Source of the DNA: Phycisphaerae bacterium
GTDB taxonomy: Bacteria > Planctomycetota > Phycisphaerae > Sedimentisphaerales > Anaerobacaceae
DNA: 33,709 bases
Direction of reading: 5' to 3'
NCBI GenBank assembly: GCA_012744475.1
Contig: JAAYBV010000117.1
Span: forward strand, 1-33,709
The translations under genes were made by a program, and so were the position numbers. Under the pieces are notes generated by a model that did not search any database, was not told where the DNA came from, and saw only the letters and a list, made by a program, of their open reading frames with translations. This document shows positions 18,111 through 27,270 of this stretch, piece by piece. Each line of letters opens with the position of its first letter. Position 1 is the stretch's first letter.

Positions 18111-18147
18111 ACGGGCGAGGCCCTCCACCGCCTCGCCCGTTTCATTC
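18111..18147 (+). terminator. Hairpin terminator between the etf operon and the convergent blaR1-like gene
   Basis: An 11-bp perfect GC-rich stem (18111-18121 with 18130-18140) closes an 8-base loop and is followed by TTCATT. It lies 27 bases after the oxidoreductase stop and just beyond the end of the minus-strand M56 gene, so it may serve both directions. The T-tract is short. Confidence 0.7.
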
Positions 18148-18155
18148 GATCTGTG

Positions 18156-21100
18156 TCATCGGTTGTTGCTGGCTACGGCGATCCCAAGCTGGTCCGCGAG
18201 CTGCCGGAGTTCGGCAACGTCCGCAGGCGTCAGTTCCAGGTACTGGGTACTGACGCCGTTGGGGATGGTGTAGACCACGCGGATGGGACTGGGGGTATCA
18301 CCTTGCCGATAGGTCGGGTGCCGCGTGATCTGCCCCAGGAGTTCGGCAATCATCTCTCGGACGTTTGCGACTCTCTGCTCTTCGATGACGTGGAAGCAGT
18401 AGGTCTTCTTCAAATCGCCGATCTGGAGCCGTCGGTGATCGACTCCAGGGGCGAGAATCATCACGCCATCCGTTGAGAAACCATATGGAAAAAGATCGTA
18501 GGCTGTCTCAAGCTCGGCCGTGACATCGACCAACTGCATGCCGAAGAGCGTGACAGGTTCGAGGGGACTCTTCAGTTCGATTCGTGTCATCCTCAGCGTC
18601 ATCTCGTCGTCTCGTGCGCGGTTCACGAAGGGTGCCAGCGCAACGGCTTTCTGATCGATTTCGCCGGCGAATGCGCGCAAGGTCAAGGTTCCGACCTCAG
18701 GAAGGCCGGCCAGCTCGAAACGTCCATCGCTGTCAGTCGTGGCGTCCCTGAGGATCCGCTCCTGAATGGCTTGCACGGTGACACCTGCGGTAGGGCGGCC
18801 ATTGGCGTCCTGCACCACGCCCGTGATTCTCCGACCCGGCATCAGTACCACGCGAAGCGAACGGCGCTGCTCGGCCGGGAGGTCATACAATCCGCTACGC
18901 CTCTCGGGCAGCGCTTTCGGGGACGTGAAAGACAACTCGGCTCTCCCACCGGCCTGCTGTTCCAACGGGAAATCGAAGATTTCAAATCGGCCCCGCTCGT
19001 CTGTTTCCGTACTGCTGACCCAGGCAGTACCGCTATCCGTGTAGATGTAGCCGGCGACCTTCACACCTGGCAGAGGCACGCGCTGGGGGGCCGTGACGGT
19101 CCCGGCAACGTAGATCGCGCGCGTCAACAGGATCGTCAGGTTCGAGGATTCGCTCTCCGAGGCACCGGTAAGAGGGAGCCATTCGAGATTCGGATTGTTG
19201 CCTCCGCCGTACCCGGTCCCGGCGGCGGTGCCGAATCCGGGAGCCCACGCGTCGACGGAGAACGACTCATTGCCTTCCTTCGCGGGGACGATCATCTCGA
19301 ACCGGCCCTCGGAGTTCGTCCTCGTCTCGTAGATATCCGATGTTGTTCCATCTTCCTGGGTGACTTGCCTCGACGGGCCTCTGGCATCCCGCATATCCAC
19401 CGCCGGGACGGCGACACGAATGAGGGCATCGGGGATGGGCTCCCGCGTGTCACCCGCCAGGACCCGGCCGGCCACGCGCACGGCCGAATCGTCTTCTGGT
19501 TTGACGCCGGTAGATGGAGTCTCCGGCTGCGGCGGGACGAGCAGATCGGCGTACCGCGCGAGCAGCGCATCCGGACTGAAGATGTCGTCCGGGAACGTGG
19601 GGTCCAGGTCGAGATAGACTGCGTTGATTCGCGAAGGTTCGCTGGTCATGGGTTTGCGCATGTGCTTGTACCCGAACTCACTGATCTGGAGAGGATACCA
19701 TTGTCCTTGGTCGGTTCGTGCGTACTCGGTGATTTCCTCCGCGTAGTCATTGTGGGGTTCGAGTCTTCGCCGACAGAGGTAGTCCCGCTCGGGATTGAGG
19801 TAGAATCGCGTAGTCAGCGTCACCTTTTCTCGACCGTCTCTGATGGCTTCGTGCTGCTCTTCGATACAGATCAGGCTGTGGTCCAGAGCGTACCGGTCCG
19901 TTGAGATCAGTCTTAACTTGGATTTCGCGCCACCAAGCAACGGCCAGCCCCGCCCGCCAAGCGTCGGCAGAAACATCTCGTCTGGAGGAGAAGCTGTTTT
20001 CTGGCCGCCCTCGAAATGGCCGTAGCCGTCGGGCCACAGGCTGCACGTGTACGTCCCGTCATGGACCTCCACGTTCTGGGGCGTGTGCTGCTGGGCCCAT
20101 GCAAGGATGGACCGGATCGTCTCTCCGGCGTTCGTTTGGTCGTTCGCCACCGCCTGCATGTCCACGTTCTGCCCGGCCCTTGGCGATCCGAAGGCGTACT
20201 TGGCCCGGTAGAGTTGCACTTCGTTCTGGTAAGTGACATAGACGTCAGAGTTGTTCTTGACCACCATCAGATACCTGCGGGGCGCCGCGTTGCGGCTGGC
20301 CTCGTATGCCGCGACCACCTCTTCAAACGTGGCTTTCCTCTCTGACGTCTGGCCTTCCGCCCGCGCCCGGACGGTCAGGACCACCGCGGTCGGGACGATC
20401 AGGATCGCCGTCAGGAGGACGACGAGCGCCGCAGGGCCGCTGGGTCTTCGATAGAATTGTCTTCCCGGTTTCAACATGGTTTTGATCCTTTCCTCAAGGT
20501 TTCTCGCCGGTCCGGCTACGGCCAACGAGGGAACGGGCCGGGCCGACGTCTCCGCACTCGCCAAGGTCTCCACCACCGCATGACAATACTCTCTCGGTTC
20601 CGTCCCCAACTGCGCCACGGCCATCTCGTCGCAGCATTTCTCTCGCTCTCGTCGAATCTCGCGGTTGGCCCACCACACGAGCGGATGAAACCAGAATAGC
20701 CCCTGGGCGAGGGTCTGTAGCGCGTTAACCGCCGCATCGCAACGAAGAACATGGCTCAATTCATGGGCCAGCACGTGCCGTCGATGCGTGCGGTCCCCGA
20801 TCTTCAGGAAGTGGGAAGGCACGTAAATGCTGCCGCGCAGGAGGCCCCATACAAAGGGCTGGCCGATCTCGTCGATGACCCAGATGGGAGGCACGGGCCT
20901 TCGGCCAGGAATCGAGAGCAGGGTCTCCGTCTCCTTCCGTATCGCATCGGGCAGGGGCCGGCGCCTCGCATGGAGCCAGTATCGGCCCCGCAAGGCTCTC
21001 AGCAGGTTCATCGCCAAATACAGACCTGCACCGGCGATCCAGACCATCGCAGCCCAGACGCGAAGGTCTGCTGGCTCGCTCGGGTGGTAATCAGCCCGCG

Positions 21101-21434
21101 TCAACGGCACCGTGGGCTCGGCCTGGCTCGATTCGACTTTCGGGCCCGGCACCGAAGGGAGCCCCGACCCGATTGGAACGCTGCTTCCCGCGTCGACCGC
21201 CGGGGTTTCCACAACCGTGTGCGAGGCCGTCTTCTCGGGCAAAACCCTCAGCGGCACCGCGAAGAACGGCGGCACCAAGCACTTGGCTAAGACGATCAGC
21301 CAGAGCAGGTAGCGGATGTGGGCAGTCTTGTGCCGCAGTGCCCACGTCGCGCCGGCCACCACGAGGGTCAGTACAGCGATCTGCCAGCTCTGCGCGGCCA
21401 GATACCGCACCAGTTCGGTCAGATAGAGATTCAT
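18156..21434 (-). CDS. BlaR1-like M56 protease with carboxypeptidase-regulatory-like extracytoplasmic domains
   Basis: The 1092-residue protein starts like BlaR1/MecR1, with membrane helices near 15-32, 42-60 and 125-147. A cytoplasmic M56 zinc protease domain follows, with HELSH (H224, E225, H228) and a downstream Glu in EREKCCDEMA. A further helix lies near 333-352. The long outer part lacks the penicillin-binding sensor of BlaR1. It has a region of unknown fold (about 360-660), then repeated carboxypeptidase-regulatory-like beta domains (AGRVLAGDTREPIPDA, GTVTAPQRVPLPG, GVVQDANGRPTAGV), and a short C-terminal domain. It would sense some outside signal and inactivate the BlaI repressor encoded directly upstream; that signal is unknown. 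GGAGGTG precedes the ATG. The gap from blaI is 25 bases. Confidence 0.87.
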   Translation of the reverse strand: MNLYLTELVRYLAAQSWQIAVLTLVVAGATWALRHKTAHIRYLLWLIVLAKCLVPPFFAVPLRVLPEKTASHTVVETPAVDAGSSVPIGSGLPSVPGPKVESSQAEPTVPLTRADYHPSEPADLRVWAAMVWIAGAGLYLAMNLLRALRGRYWLHARRRPLPDAIRKETETLLSIPGRRPVPPIWVIDEIGQPFVWGLLRGSIYVPSHFLKIGDRTHRRHVLAHELSHVLRCDAAVNALQTLAQGLFWFHPLVWWANREIRREREKCCDEMAVAQLGTEPREYCHAVVETLASAETSARPVPSLAVAGPARNLEERIKTMLKPGRQFYRRPSGPAALVVLLTAILIVPTAVVLTVRARAEGQTSERKATFEEVVAAYEASRNAAPRRYLMVVKNNSDVYVTYQNEVQLYRAKYAFGSPRAGQNVDMQAVANDQTNAGETIRSILAWAQQHTPQNVEVHDGTYTCSLWPDGYGHFEGGQKTASPPDEMFLPTLGGRGWPLLGGAKSKLRLISTDRYALDHSLICIEEQHEAIRDGREKVTLTTRFYLNPERDYLCRRRLEPHNDYAEEITEYARTDQGQWYPLQISEFGYKHMRKPMTSEPSRINAVYLDLDPTFPDDIFSPDALLARYADLLVPPQPETPSTGVKPEDDSAVRVAGRVLAGDTREPIPDALIRVAVPAVDMRDARGPSRQVTQEDGTTSDIYETRTNSEGRFEMIVPAKEGNESFSVDAWAPGFGTAAGTGYGGGNNPNLEWLPLTGASESESSNLTILLTRAIYVAGTVTAPQRVPLPGVKVAGYIYTDSGTAWVSSTETDERGRFEIFDFPLEQQAGGRAELSFTSPKALPERRSGLYDLPAEQRRSLRVVLMPGRRITGVVQDANGRPTAGVTVQAIQERILRDATTDSDGRFELAGLPEVGTLTLRAFAGEIDQKAVALAPFVNRARDDEMTLRMTRIELKSPLEPVTLFGMQLVDVTAELETAYDLFPYGFSTDGVMILAPGVDHRRLQIGDLKKTYCFHVIEEQRVANVREMIAELLGQITRHPTYRQGDTPSPIRVVYTIPNGVSTQYLELTPADVAELRQLADQLGIAVASNNR

Positions 21435-21459
21435 CGTTGCACCTCCGCAGCGAACGAGT

Positions 21460-21840
21460 CTATGGGTTGTCGATGAGCTTCTTGAGTTCGTCGAGGTCTT
21501 TGGCTTCGAGATGGCCGTCTTTGGCCAGGAACTGCATCAGCGGCTTGGGGTCGCCTCCGAAAAGCCGGTCGACGAAGTCGAGCACGGTTCGCCGGACGAC
21601 CTGCTCGCGGTGGACCGCCGGGACGAAGACGTGGGCCTTGCCTTCCGTCTTGTGCTGGAGATAGCCTTTTTCCTCCAGGCGGCGCAGCAGGGTCTGCACG
21701 GTCTTGTAGGCGATCTTCCGCTCGGGCGGCAGGGCCTCGCAGACTCCCTGGACGGTGGCCTCCTCAAGCTGCCAGACCAGCCGCAGGATCTCGGTTTCCG
21801 CCGGGCTCATCGCACGCAAGTGCTCCTTGGTCATAGTCAT
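21460..21840 (-). CDS. BlaI/MecI-family transcriptional repressor
   Basis: This 126-residue DNA-binding protein has the winged-helix domain of the BlaI/MecI/CopY family: LSPAETEILRLVW-like helix, then KIAYKTVQTLLRRLEEKGYL as recognition helix and wing, about residues 10-75. The C-terminal helices serve dimerisation. Such repressors bind TACAnnTGTA dyads and are cleaved after a BlaR1-type sensor is triggered. Two matching operators overlap the promoter just upstream, so it probably represses its own two-gene operon, with the M56 sensor as second gene. AGGAG lies before the start; a second ATG two codons later is possible. Confidence 0.93.
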   Translation of the reverse strand: MTMTKEHLRAMSPAETEILRLVWQLEEATVQGVCEALPPERKIAYKTVQTLLRRLEEKGYLQHKTEGKAHVFVPAVHREQVVRRTVLDFVDRLFGGDPKPLMQFLAKDGHLEAKDLDELKKLIDNP

Positions 21841-21846
21841 CTCCTC

Positions 21847-21858
21847 TTACAAATGTCA
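21847..21858 (-). promoter_or_regulatory. BlaI-type operator, proximal copy
   Basis: TTACAAATGTCA is a near-palindromic BlaI-like dyad just before the blaI ribosome site. It repeats the TACAAATGT core of the distal copy exactly 24 bases away, about two helical turns, so two dimers could bind side by side. Confidence 0.6.
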
Positions 21859-21864
21859 GATATT

Positions 21865-21892
21865 ATTATCGTACAAATGTAAGACTTGTCAA
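21865..21892 (-). promoter_or_regulatory. Sigma70 promoter of the blaI-blaR1-like operon
   Basis: On the minus strand a perfect TTGACA (21887-21892) and GATAAT (21865-21870) are 16 bases apart. The distal operator lies inside the spacer and the proximal one just after the -10 box, which would block RNA polymerase. Confidence 0.75.
21872..21881 (-). promoter_or_regulatory. BlaI-type operator, distal copy
   Basis: TACAAATGTA fits the TACAnnTGTA consensus known for BlaI/MecI operators exactly. It lies between the -35 and -10 boxes of the blaI promoter. Confidence 0.7.
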
Positions 21893-21979
21893 CAGGAAAA
21901 ATGAGAAATCTTTCGAAGACACCTGCTTGCCCGGAAGACGTCCGGAATCGCCCCCCGTTGGGTTGCCGCAGGGGGCTTG

Positions 21980-22008
21980 TTGCAGACAACCATCGAATCG
22001 CGTAGAAT
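21980..22008 (+). promoter_or_regulatory. Possible promoter for citrate synthase
   Basis: TTGCAG and TAGAAT stand 17 bases apart, about 135 bases before the citrate synthase gene. The -10 box matches five of six positions, the -35 box only three, so support is modest. Confidence 0.35.
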
Positions 22009-22142
22009 TCTCCGCGTCGGACCCGGCCCCGGCCGTCTGGGGAACGGGACGGATGTATGCCGTGGTGCCATGCCGAAGGGGAGATTCCTTCATGGTCACG
22101 CCGGCAGGCGGTTTGCAGCAACTTCCTTGAAAAGAGGTGTGG

Positions 22143-23438
<1,296 letters not shown>

Positions 23439-23467
23439 GGGCCTTTCGCCATCGGGTGGAGACCGAC

Positions 23468-23986
23468 ATGATCGAACTGCTCAGGAATCGGCGGAGCATC
23501 CGCCAGTACCTCGACCGCCCGATCGAGCCCGAAAAGATCGAGCGGCTCAGAGAGGCGGCACTGAGAGCCCCGTCCTCGCGGAACATCGATCCGTGGGAGT
23601 TCATCTTCGTCGACGACCGCGAGCTGCTGGCGAAGCTGGCGACGTGCAAGCCCCACGGGGCCGGTTTTCTCAAGGGAGCGGCACTGGGGATCGTCATCTG
23701 CGGGGACGGCACGCAGAGCGACGTCTGGATCGAGGACTGTTCGATTGCCTCGATCCTCGTGCAGATGACAGCGCAGTCGCTGGGACTGGGCAGTTGCTGG
23801 ATTCAGGTCCGACAACGAATGCACGACGACCAGGTCAGCTCCGAGCAGTATATTCAGAAGCTCCTGGACATTCCCGAGCACATCCAGGTCGAGTCCATCG
23901 TGGCGGTCGGCTATGCGGCCGAGCGGAGGACGCCATTGCCGGTCGACGAACTGAAGACGTCGAAGGTGCACCTCAACCGGTTCTGA
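23468..23986 (+). CDS. Nitroreductase-family FMN oxidoreductase
   Basis: This 172-residue protein has the FMN-binding start of the nitroreductase superfamily, IELLRNRRSIRQY, with the Arg-Arg-Ser phosphate contacts. It is followed by AALRAPSSRNIDPWEFIFV, which holds the flavin-contacting Ser and Asn, and by the GLGSCWIQV segment late in the protein. Members reduce nitroaromatics, quinones or flavins with NAD(P)H as homodimers; the physiological substrate is unknown. The ATG at 23468 has GGTGGAG seven bases upstream, so the GTG at 23456 is rejected. It follows citrate synthase by 29 bases and may share its transcript. It ends 18 bases from the convergent GH127 gene. Confidence 0.88.
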   Translation: MIELLRNRRSIRQYLDRPIEPEKIERLREAALRAPSSRNIDPWEFIFVDDRELLAKLATCKPHGAGFLKGAALGIVICGDGTQSDVWIEDCSIASILVQMTAQSLGLGSCWIQVRQRMHDDQVSSEQYIQKLLDIPEHIQVESIVAVGYAAERRTPLPVDELKTSKVHLNRF

Positions 23987-24004
23987 GGCCGGATCGAGAA
24001 CAGG

Positions 24005-26443
24005 CTACTCGATCACCACCTCCTGTACGCCGGCCGACCACTTCTCGTCGAGCACGATCTCGATCGTGATCGCGTCGGTCTCGACAGCTTCGAACGTCAC
24101 CGTGTTGAACACGTCCTTCTGGGTGCCATAGGAATCGGCTGTGCTGACAGGCTGGAAGGCGCCGGCAGCATCGCGATAGAGCACACGCCAGGATTGCGGC
24201 ACGCGGCAGCCGCCGTGATCGCTGTCGTCGAACCAGTAGACCTTGACGCGGGAGATTCTCTCCTTGCGGTCCCACTCGAACCGGAGCCACTCGGTGGTGT
24301 TTTTGTGCGGCCAGAAGTCCAGTTGCCCGGCCGAGGCGTCGGCCGAGTTGGCCGGCACGATCTGGTCTTTGATCGCGTCGAGCGATTTATGAACGAACGA
24401 GGCGGTTGCCCTGCTGGTGTAGGCCAGCGTATCGGCCGGCTCTGGATAGGCGGCTTCCGGCACGCGGGCCGGCCAGACGGTCATCGGACTGCGTCCCCGA
24501 TGCGCCCAGGCGTAGTAAGGAATCGCAGTGAAGGGCTGCTCTCGTGTCAGGACGACGTCTCCTTCGAGCGTGCGTTTGGCAGTCCGGGCTTTGCCGGTAA
24601 CCACCGTAACGCCGCCCAGGAGATCGCGGCGGTGTTTGGTTCTGAGTTTGGCATCGTCCGGGATCACCAGACTCAGCACCGCAGCTTCGTTGTCGCATCC
24701 TTCAAGGCAGAACACCAGGGGGCCTCGCTGAAGGGCCACCTTGCCCCGGTCGGCCTTCACGGCCTCGTGCGCAACGATCCGGCGGACCGGCATCGGCAAA
24801 CGCAATTCGATCGTATCGCCCTTTTCCCATCGCCGTTCGATGCGGGCGTACCCTCGCACGACCGGCGGCGAGAGGCGCTTGCCGTTCACCTCCAGAGTCG
24901 GTTCGTCCTTCATGGACTCCACGAATCGGTACAAGTCGCTCGGAACGGCCTCGTTGCGGGCCCAGCCCGGAATGCGGACACAGATGGAGAATGCCTTGCT
25001 CTCCTGCGGCTCGACGCGGATCGTGACCTTTCCCTCCCACGGATACTCCGTCTCCTGCGTGAGGGTCACCGCATTGTCGGCGGTCTGAATCGTGCTGTTT
25101 CCGCCGACGAACAGATTCACGTAGATGTCGCGGTCTTTGTGAGCGTAGACATATCCGGGAACCGACGGGATGAACCGCGCCACGTTCGACGGGCAGCACG
25201 CGCAGGCAAACCAGGGGCTGCGTTCGTCTCCGGCAGCGGATTCCAGCACGTTCGGATAGAAGAAGCGATCGCCCTGCATGGAGATGCCGGACAAGGCGGC
25301 GTTGTACAGCGTGCGTTCGAGAACGTCGATGTACTTGCCGTCATCGTGCATGAGGAACATGCGGTGGTTCCAGTAGACGTTGGCGATCGACGCGCATGTT
25401 TCGCAGTAGGCGGTCCGGTTGGGCAGCTCATACGGCTCGCTGAAACCCTCGTTGCCTCCGCTGGCTCCGATGCCGCCGGTGACATAGAGTTTGGTCCCCA
25501 CGGCATCGTTCCAGATCGCGTCGATGGCCCGGATGTATTCCCGGTTGCCCGTCAGGGCGGCGACGTCGGCCATGCCTGTGTACAGGTAGGCGGCGCGGAC
25601 CGAGTGTCCCACGGCCTTCGTTTGCTCGATCACTGGTTTGTGGTCCTGTGCGTACTCACCGTAGAGCGCCCCGTTGCCGTCGGGTCCGCGCCGACCGGTG
25701 CGACCGCGCTGATCGAGGAAGAACTTGGCCTGATCGAGGTACTTCTCATTGCCGGTCGCCCGATAGAGTCGGCACAGCGCGATCTCGATCTCTTCATGTC
25801 CCGATGGATCGGTGCGCTTGTCCGGCGCAAAGATGTCACAGATCAGGTCTGCATTATCGGTGGCGATCTTCAGGAAGGACGCATCGCCGGTGACTTGATA
25901 GTGTGCGACGGCCGCCTCATACATATGCCCGACGCAGTACTGCTCGTGCATCGACTGGATGTTGGTCCATCGCATCTGCGGCTGTCTTTCGGGAATCGAG
26001 TAGAAGGTGTACAGGTAGCCGTCTTCCCACTGGGCCTTGCCCATGACCGCAATCAGCTTGTCGAGGTAGAGTCTCATCATGGTGTCGGGGCTGACCTGGA
26101 GCGAATAGGCCGCTCCCTCCATGACCTTATAGACATCGGAGTCGTCGAAGTAGATTCCTTCGTGTTTGCCCTCCCGCAGGCCGGCGGCTTTCTCGAAGTT
26201 GCGAATGCGGCCGGTTTCCTCGCATTTTCCGAACGCGTAGGGAATCGTCACCGTGCGGCTGGTCTCCAGGCGAGGCGTCCAAAGACCATCATCGATGTGA
26301 ACGTGATGGAATGGGACGGGCTTGACGTTGTAGTCCCGTTCGAGTTTGGCCTGATCCTGACTGACGGCATACGATACAGCCGAGAGTCCGAATATGATGA
26401 CAGATGTACACAGACCGGCGATTCTTCTCGTTCGATGTGACAT
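24005..26443 (-). CDS. Secreted GH127-family glycoside hydrolase (beta-L-arabinofuranosidase type)
   Basis: The 812-residue protein begins with a basic SHRTRR and a hydrophobic signal stretch (about 8-28), so it is probably exported. The catalytic part (about 40-660) is the alpha/alpha barrel of GH127 (DUF1680). The zinc/nucleophile residues known from HypBA1 are visible: E348 and C350 in AYCETCA, and the pair C416-C417 in FACACCPSN, the second place being the Cys cluster near the nucleophile. A C-terminal beta module (about 690-810; WLRFEWDRKERISRVKVYW) resembles a discoidin-like domain. It likely removes L-arabinofuranose from plant or algal glycans. The ATG at 26443 has AAAGG nine bases upstream; the ATG at 26452 has none. 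No sugar cluster surrounds it. Confidence 0.88.
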   Translation of the reverse strand: MSHRTRRIAGLCTSVIIFGLSAVSYAVSQDQAKLERDYNVKPVPFHHVHIDDGLWTPRLETSRTVTIPYAFGKCEETGRIRNFEKAAGLREGKHEGIYFDDSDVYKVMEGAAYSLQVSPDTMMRLYLDKLIAVMGKAQWEDGYLYTFYSIPERQPQMRWTNIQSMHEQYCVGHMYEAAVAHYQVTGDASFLKIATDNADLICDIFAPDKRTDPSGHEEIEIALCRLYRATGNEKYLDQAKFFLDQRGRTGRRGPDGNGALYGEYAQDHKPVIEQTKAVGHSVRAAYLYTGMADVAALTGNREYIRAIDAIWNDAVGTKLYVTGGIGASGGNEGFSEPYELPNRTAYCETCASIANVYWNHRMFLMHDDGKYIDVLERTLYNAALSGISMQGDRFFYPNVLESAAGDERSPWFACACCPSNVARFIPSVPGYVYAHKDRDIYVNLFVGGNSTIQTADNAVTLTQETEYPWEGKVTIRVEPQESKAFSICVRIPGWARNEAVPSDLYRFVESMKDEPTLEVNGKRLSPPVVRGYARIERRWEKGDTIELRLPMPVRRIVAHEAVKADRGKVALQRGPLVFCLEGCDNEAAVLSLVIPDDAKLRTKHRRDLLGGVTVVTGKARTAKRTLEGDVVLTREQPFTAIPYYAWAHRGRSPMTVWPARVPEAAYPEPADTLAYTSRATASFVHKSLDAIKDQIVPANSADASAGQLDFWPHKNTTEWLRFEWDRKERISRVKVYWFDDSDHGGCRVPQSWRVLYRDAAGAFQPVSTADSYGTQKDVFNTVTFEAVETDAITIEIVLDEKWSAGVQEVVIE

Positions 26444-26492
26444 TGCGACCATCCTTTGCCATGAGGGTTATCATGAACGAATCGAAGACCCG

Positions 26493-26520
26493 ATCATACC
26501 CGCTGTGAGGATTCGTGCAA
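26493..26520 (-). promoter_or_regulatory. Possible promoter for the GH127 gene
   Basis: On the minus strand TTGCAC and TATGAT are 16 bases apart, about 50 bases before the GH127 start. The -10 box matches five of six positions; the -35 box is weak. The rest of the 26453-26734 gap holds only the csrA terminator. Confidence 0.38.
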
Positions 26521-26635
26521 CCCCGTAGGGTGACGTTGCCGACTTCGGCCGAGAGTCTCGGGAATTATCGGGCGAGCCAAAAGGGCCAGATCAATGGCGA
26601 ATGCGCCGCGACATTGGGTGTCAGAGCAACCGGGG

Positions 26636-26667
26636 GACAGAAAACCCTCTTATGGGACCAGAGGGTT
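26636..26667 (-). terminator. Rho-independent terminator of csrA
   Basis: On the minus strand AACCCTCT (26660-26667) pairs with AGAGGGTT (26643-26650) across a 9-base loop, and TTTTCTGT follows. It lies about 70 bases after the csrA stop. Confidence 0.75.
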
Positions 26668-26734
26668 GCAGGATACTGAGGTGAGGCGTGGCAGCGGCGA
26701 TGCGGTAGGAAACAGACTCAGAGGGGCAATACTC

Positions 26735-26965
26735 TCAAGATTCCTTCGGTGAGGATTTCTCCTCAGCGCCTTTGGCCTCCCCGCCCTCGGCCTTCTCGGC
26801 CTTCTCCTTCTGGATGGCGTCGTAGATCTCCCTGCGATGGACCGGGATGTGCTTGGGCGCGTTGATGCCCAATCGCACCTTGTCCCCGCGGACATCGACG
26901 ATCGTGATCTCGACGTCATCGCCGATCATAATGGATTCATCTCTTTGTCTGCTCAGAACCAACAT
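26735..26965 (-). CDS. csrA: Carbon storage regulator CsrA
   Basis: CsrA is a small dimeric RNA-binding protein that controls translation by binding GGA motifs in mRNA leaders. The 76 residues begin with the family sequence [17 protein letters not shown], followed by [18 protein letters not shown] and the RNA-contacting [11 protein letters not shown]. The tail (about 54-76) is an unusually long Lys/Glu/Ala extension. The ATG at 26965 has AAGGAG about eight bases upstream; longer readings of this frame are not supported. No flagellar genes or fliW lie nearby. A clear terminator follows the gene. Confidence 0.96.
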   Translation of the reverse strand: MLVLSRQRDESIMIGDDVEITIVDVRGDKVRLGINAPKHIPVHRREIYDAIQKEKAEKAEGGEAKGAEEKSSPKES

Positions 26966-27144
26966 CGTTAACTCCTTTTGCCGGCTGGTTTTACAGTGTT
27001 CCCTACGTAAAGTAGTATTTCTGTGTTCGTTTTGTTGACTCTCTACGTTGTCAGACAGCCATGGCAACGCAGCCATACGCCGGTCCCGTATCCTCCCAAC
27101 AGGGGGTAAGGACATCTATATGTCGGTCAATTGGGCGGGCGAAA

Positions 27145-27168
27145 CCAAAGAATTCTGTTTTTCTTTGG
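27145..27168 (-). other. AT-rich hairpin downstream of the membrane protein gene
   Basis: CCAAAGAA and TTCTTTGG pair perfectly around an 8-base loop, about 100 bases past the membrane protein stop and upstream of csrA. On the minus strand TTTCGCC follows, so it might be a weak terminator. The rest of 26966-27270 shows no gene; a GACATCTATATGTC dyad lies at 27111-27124. Confidence 0.35.
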
Positions 27169-27270
27169 CCCAAGGGAGGCGTCCAAGTGGTGAAGTGAAC
27201 GTAACCGTCTCATAGAAAGGGAGTTGCGTGCATGAGAGCCGGCAGAAAAAAGGGGATTGTCTGTCGATTA

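Noticed and set aside
14115-18128. A 1337-codon open frame on the minus strand opposite the etf pair
   Set aside because: It is the mirror of two clearly real plus-strand genes with GC-biased third positions, which suppresses stops in that antisense frame. It shows no recognisable domain.
18771-19904. 377-codon plus-strand frame inside the M56 sensor gene
   Set aside because: It is opposite well-formed carboxypeptidase-regulatory-like repeats and has no ribosome site or recognisable domain.
24194-26440. A 748-codon plus-strand frame opposite the GH127 gene
   Set aside because: The minus-strand frame has a signal peptide, GH127 motifs and a ribosome site; the plus-strand frame has none and is an antisense shadow.
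27111-27124. GACATCTATATGTC dyad upstream of csrA as an operator or promoter
   Set aside because: It is an imperfect short dyad without matching -35/-10 spacing; too little to call.
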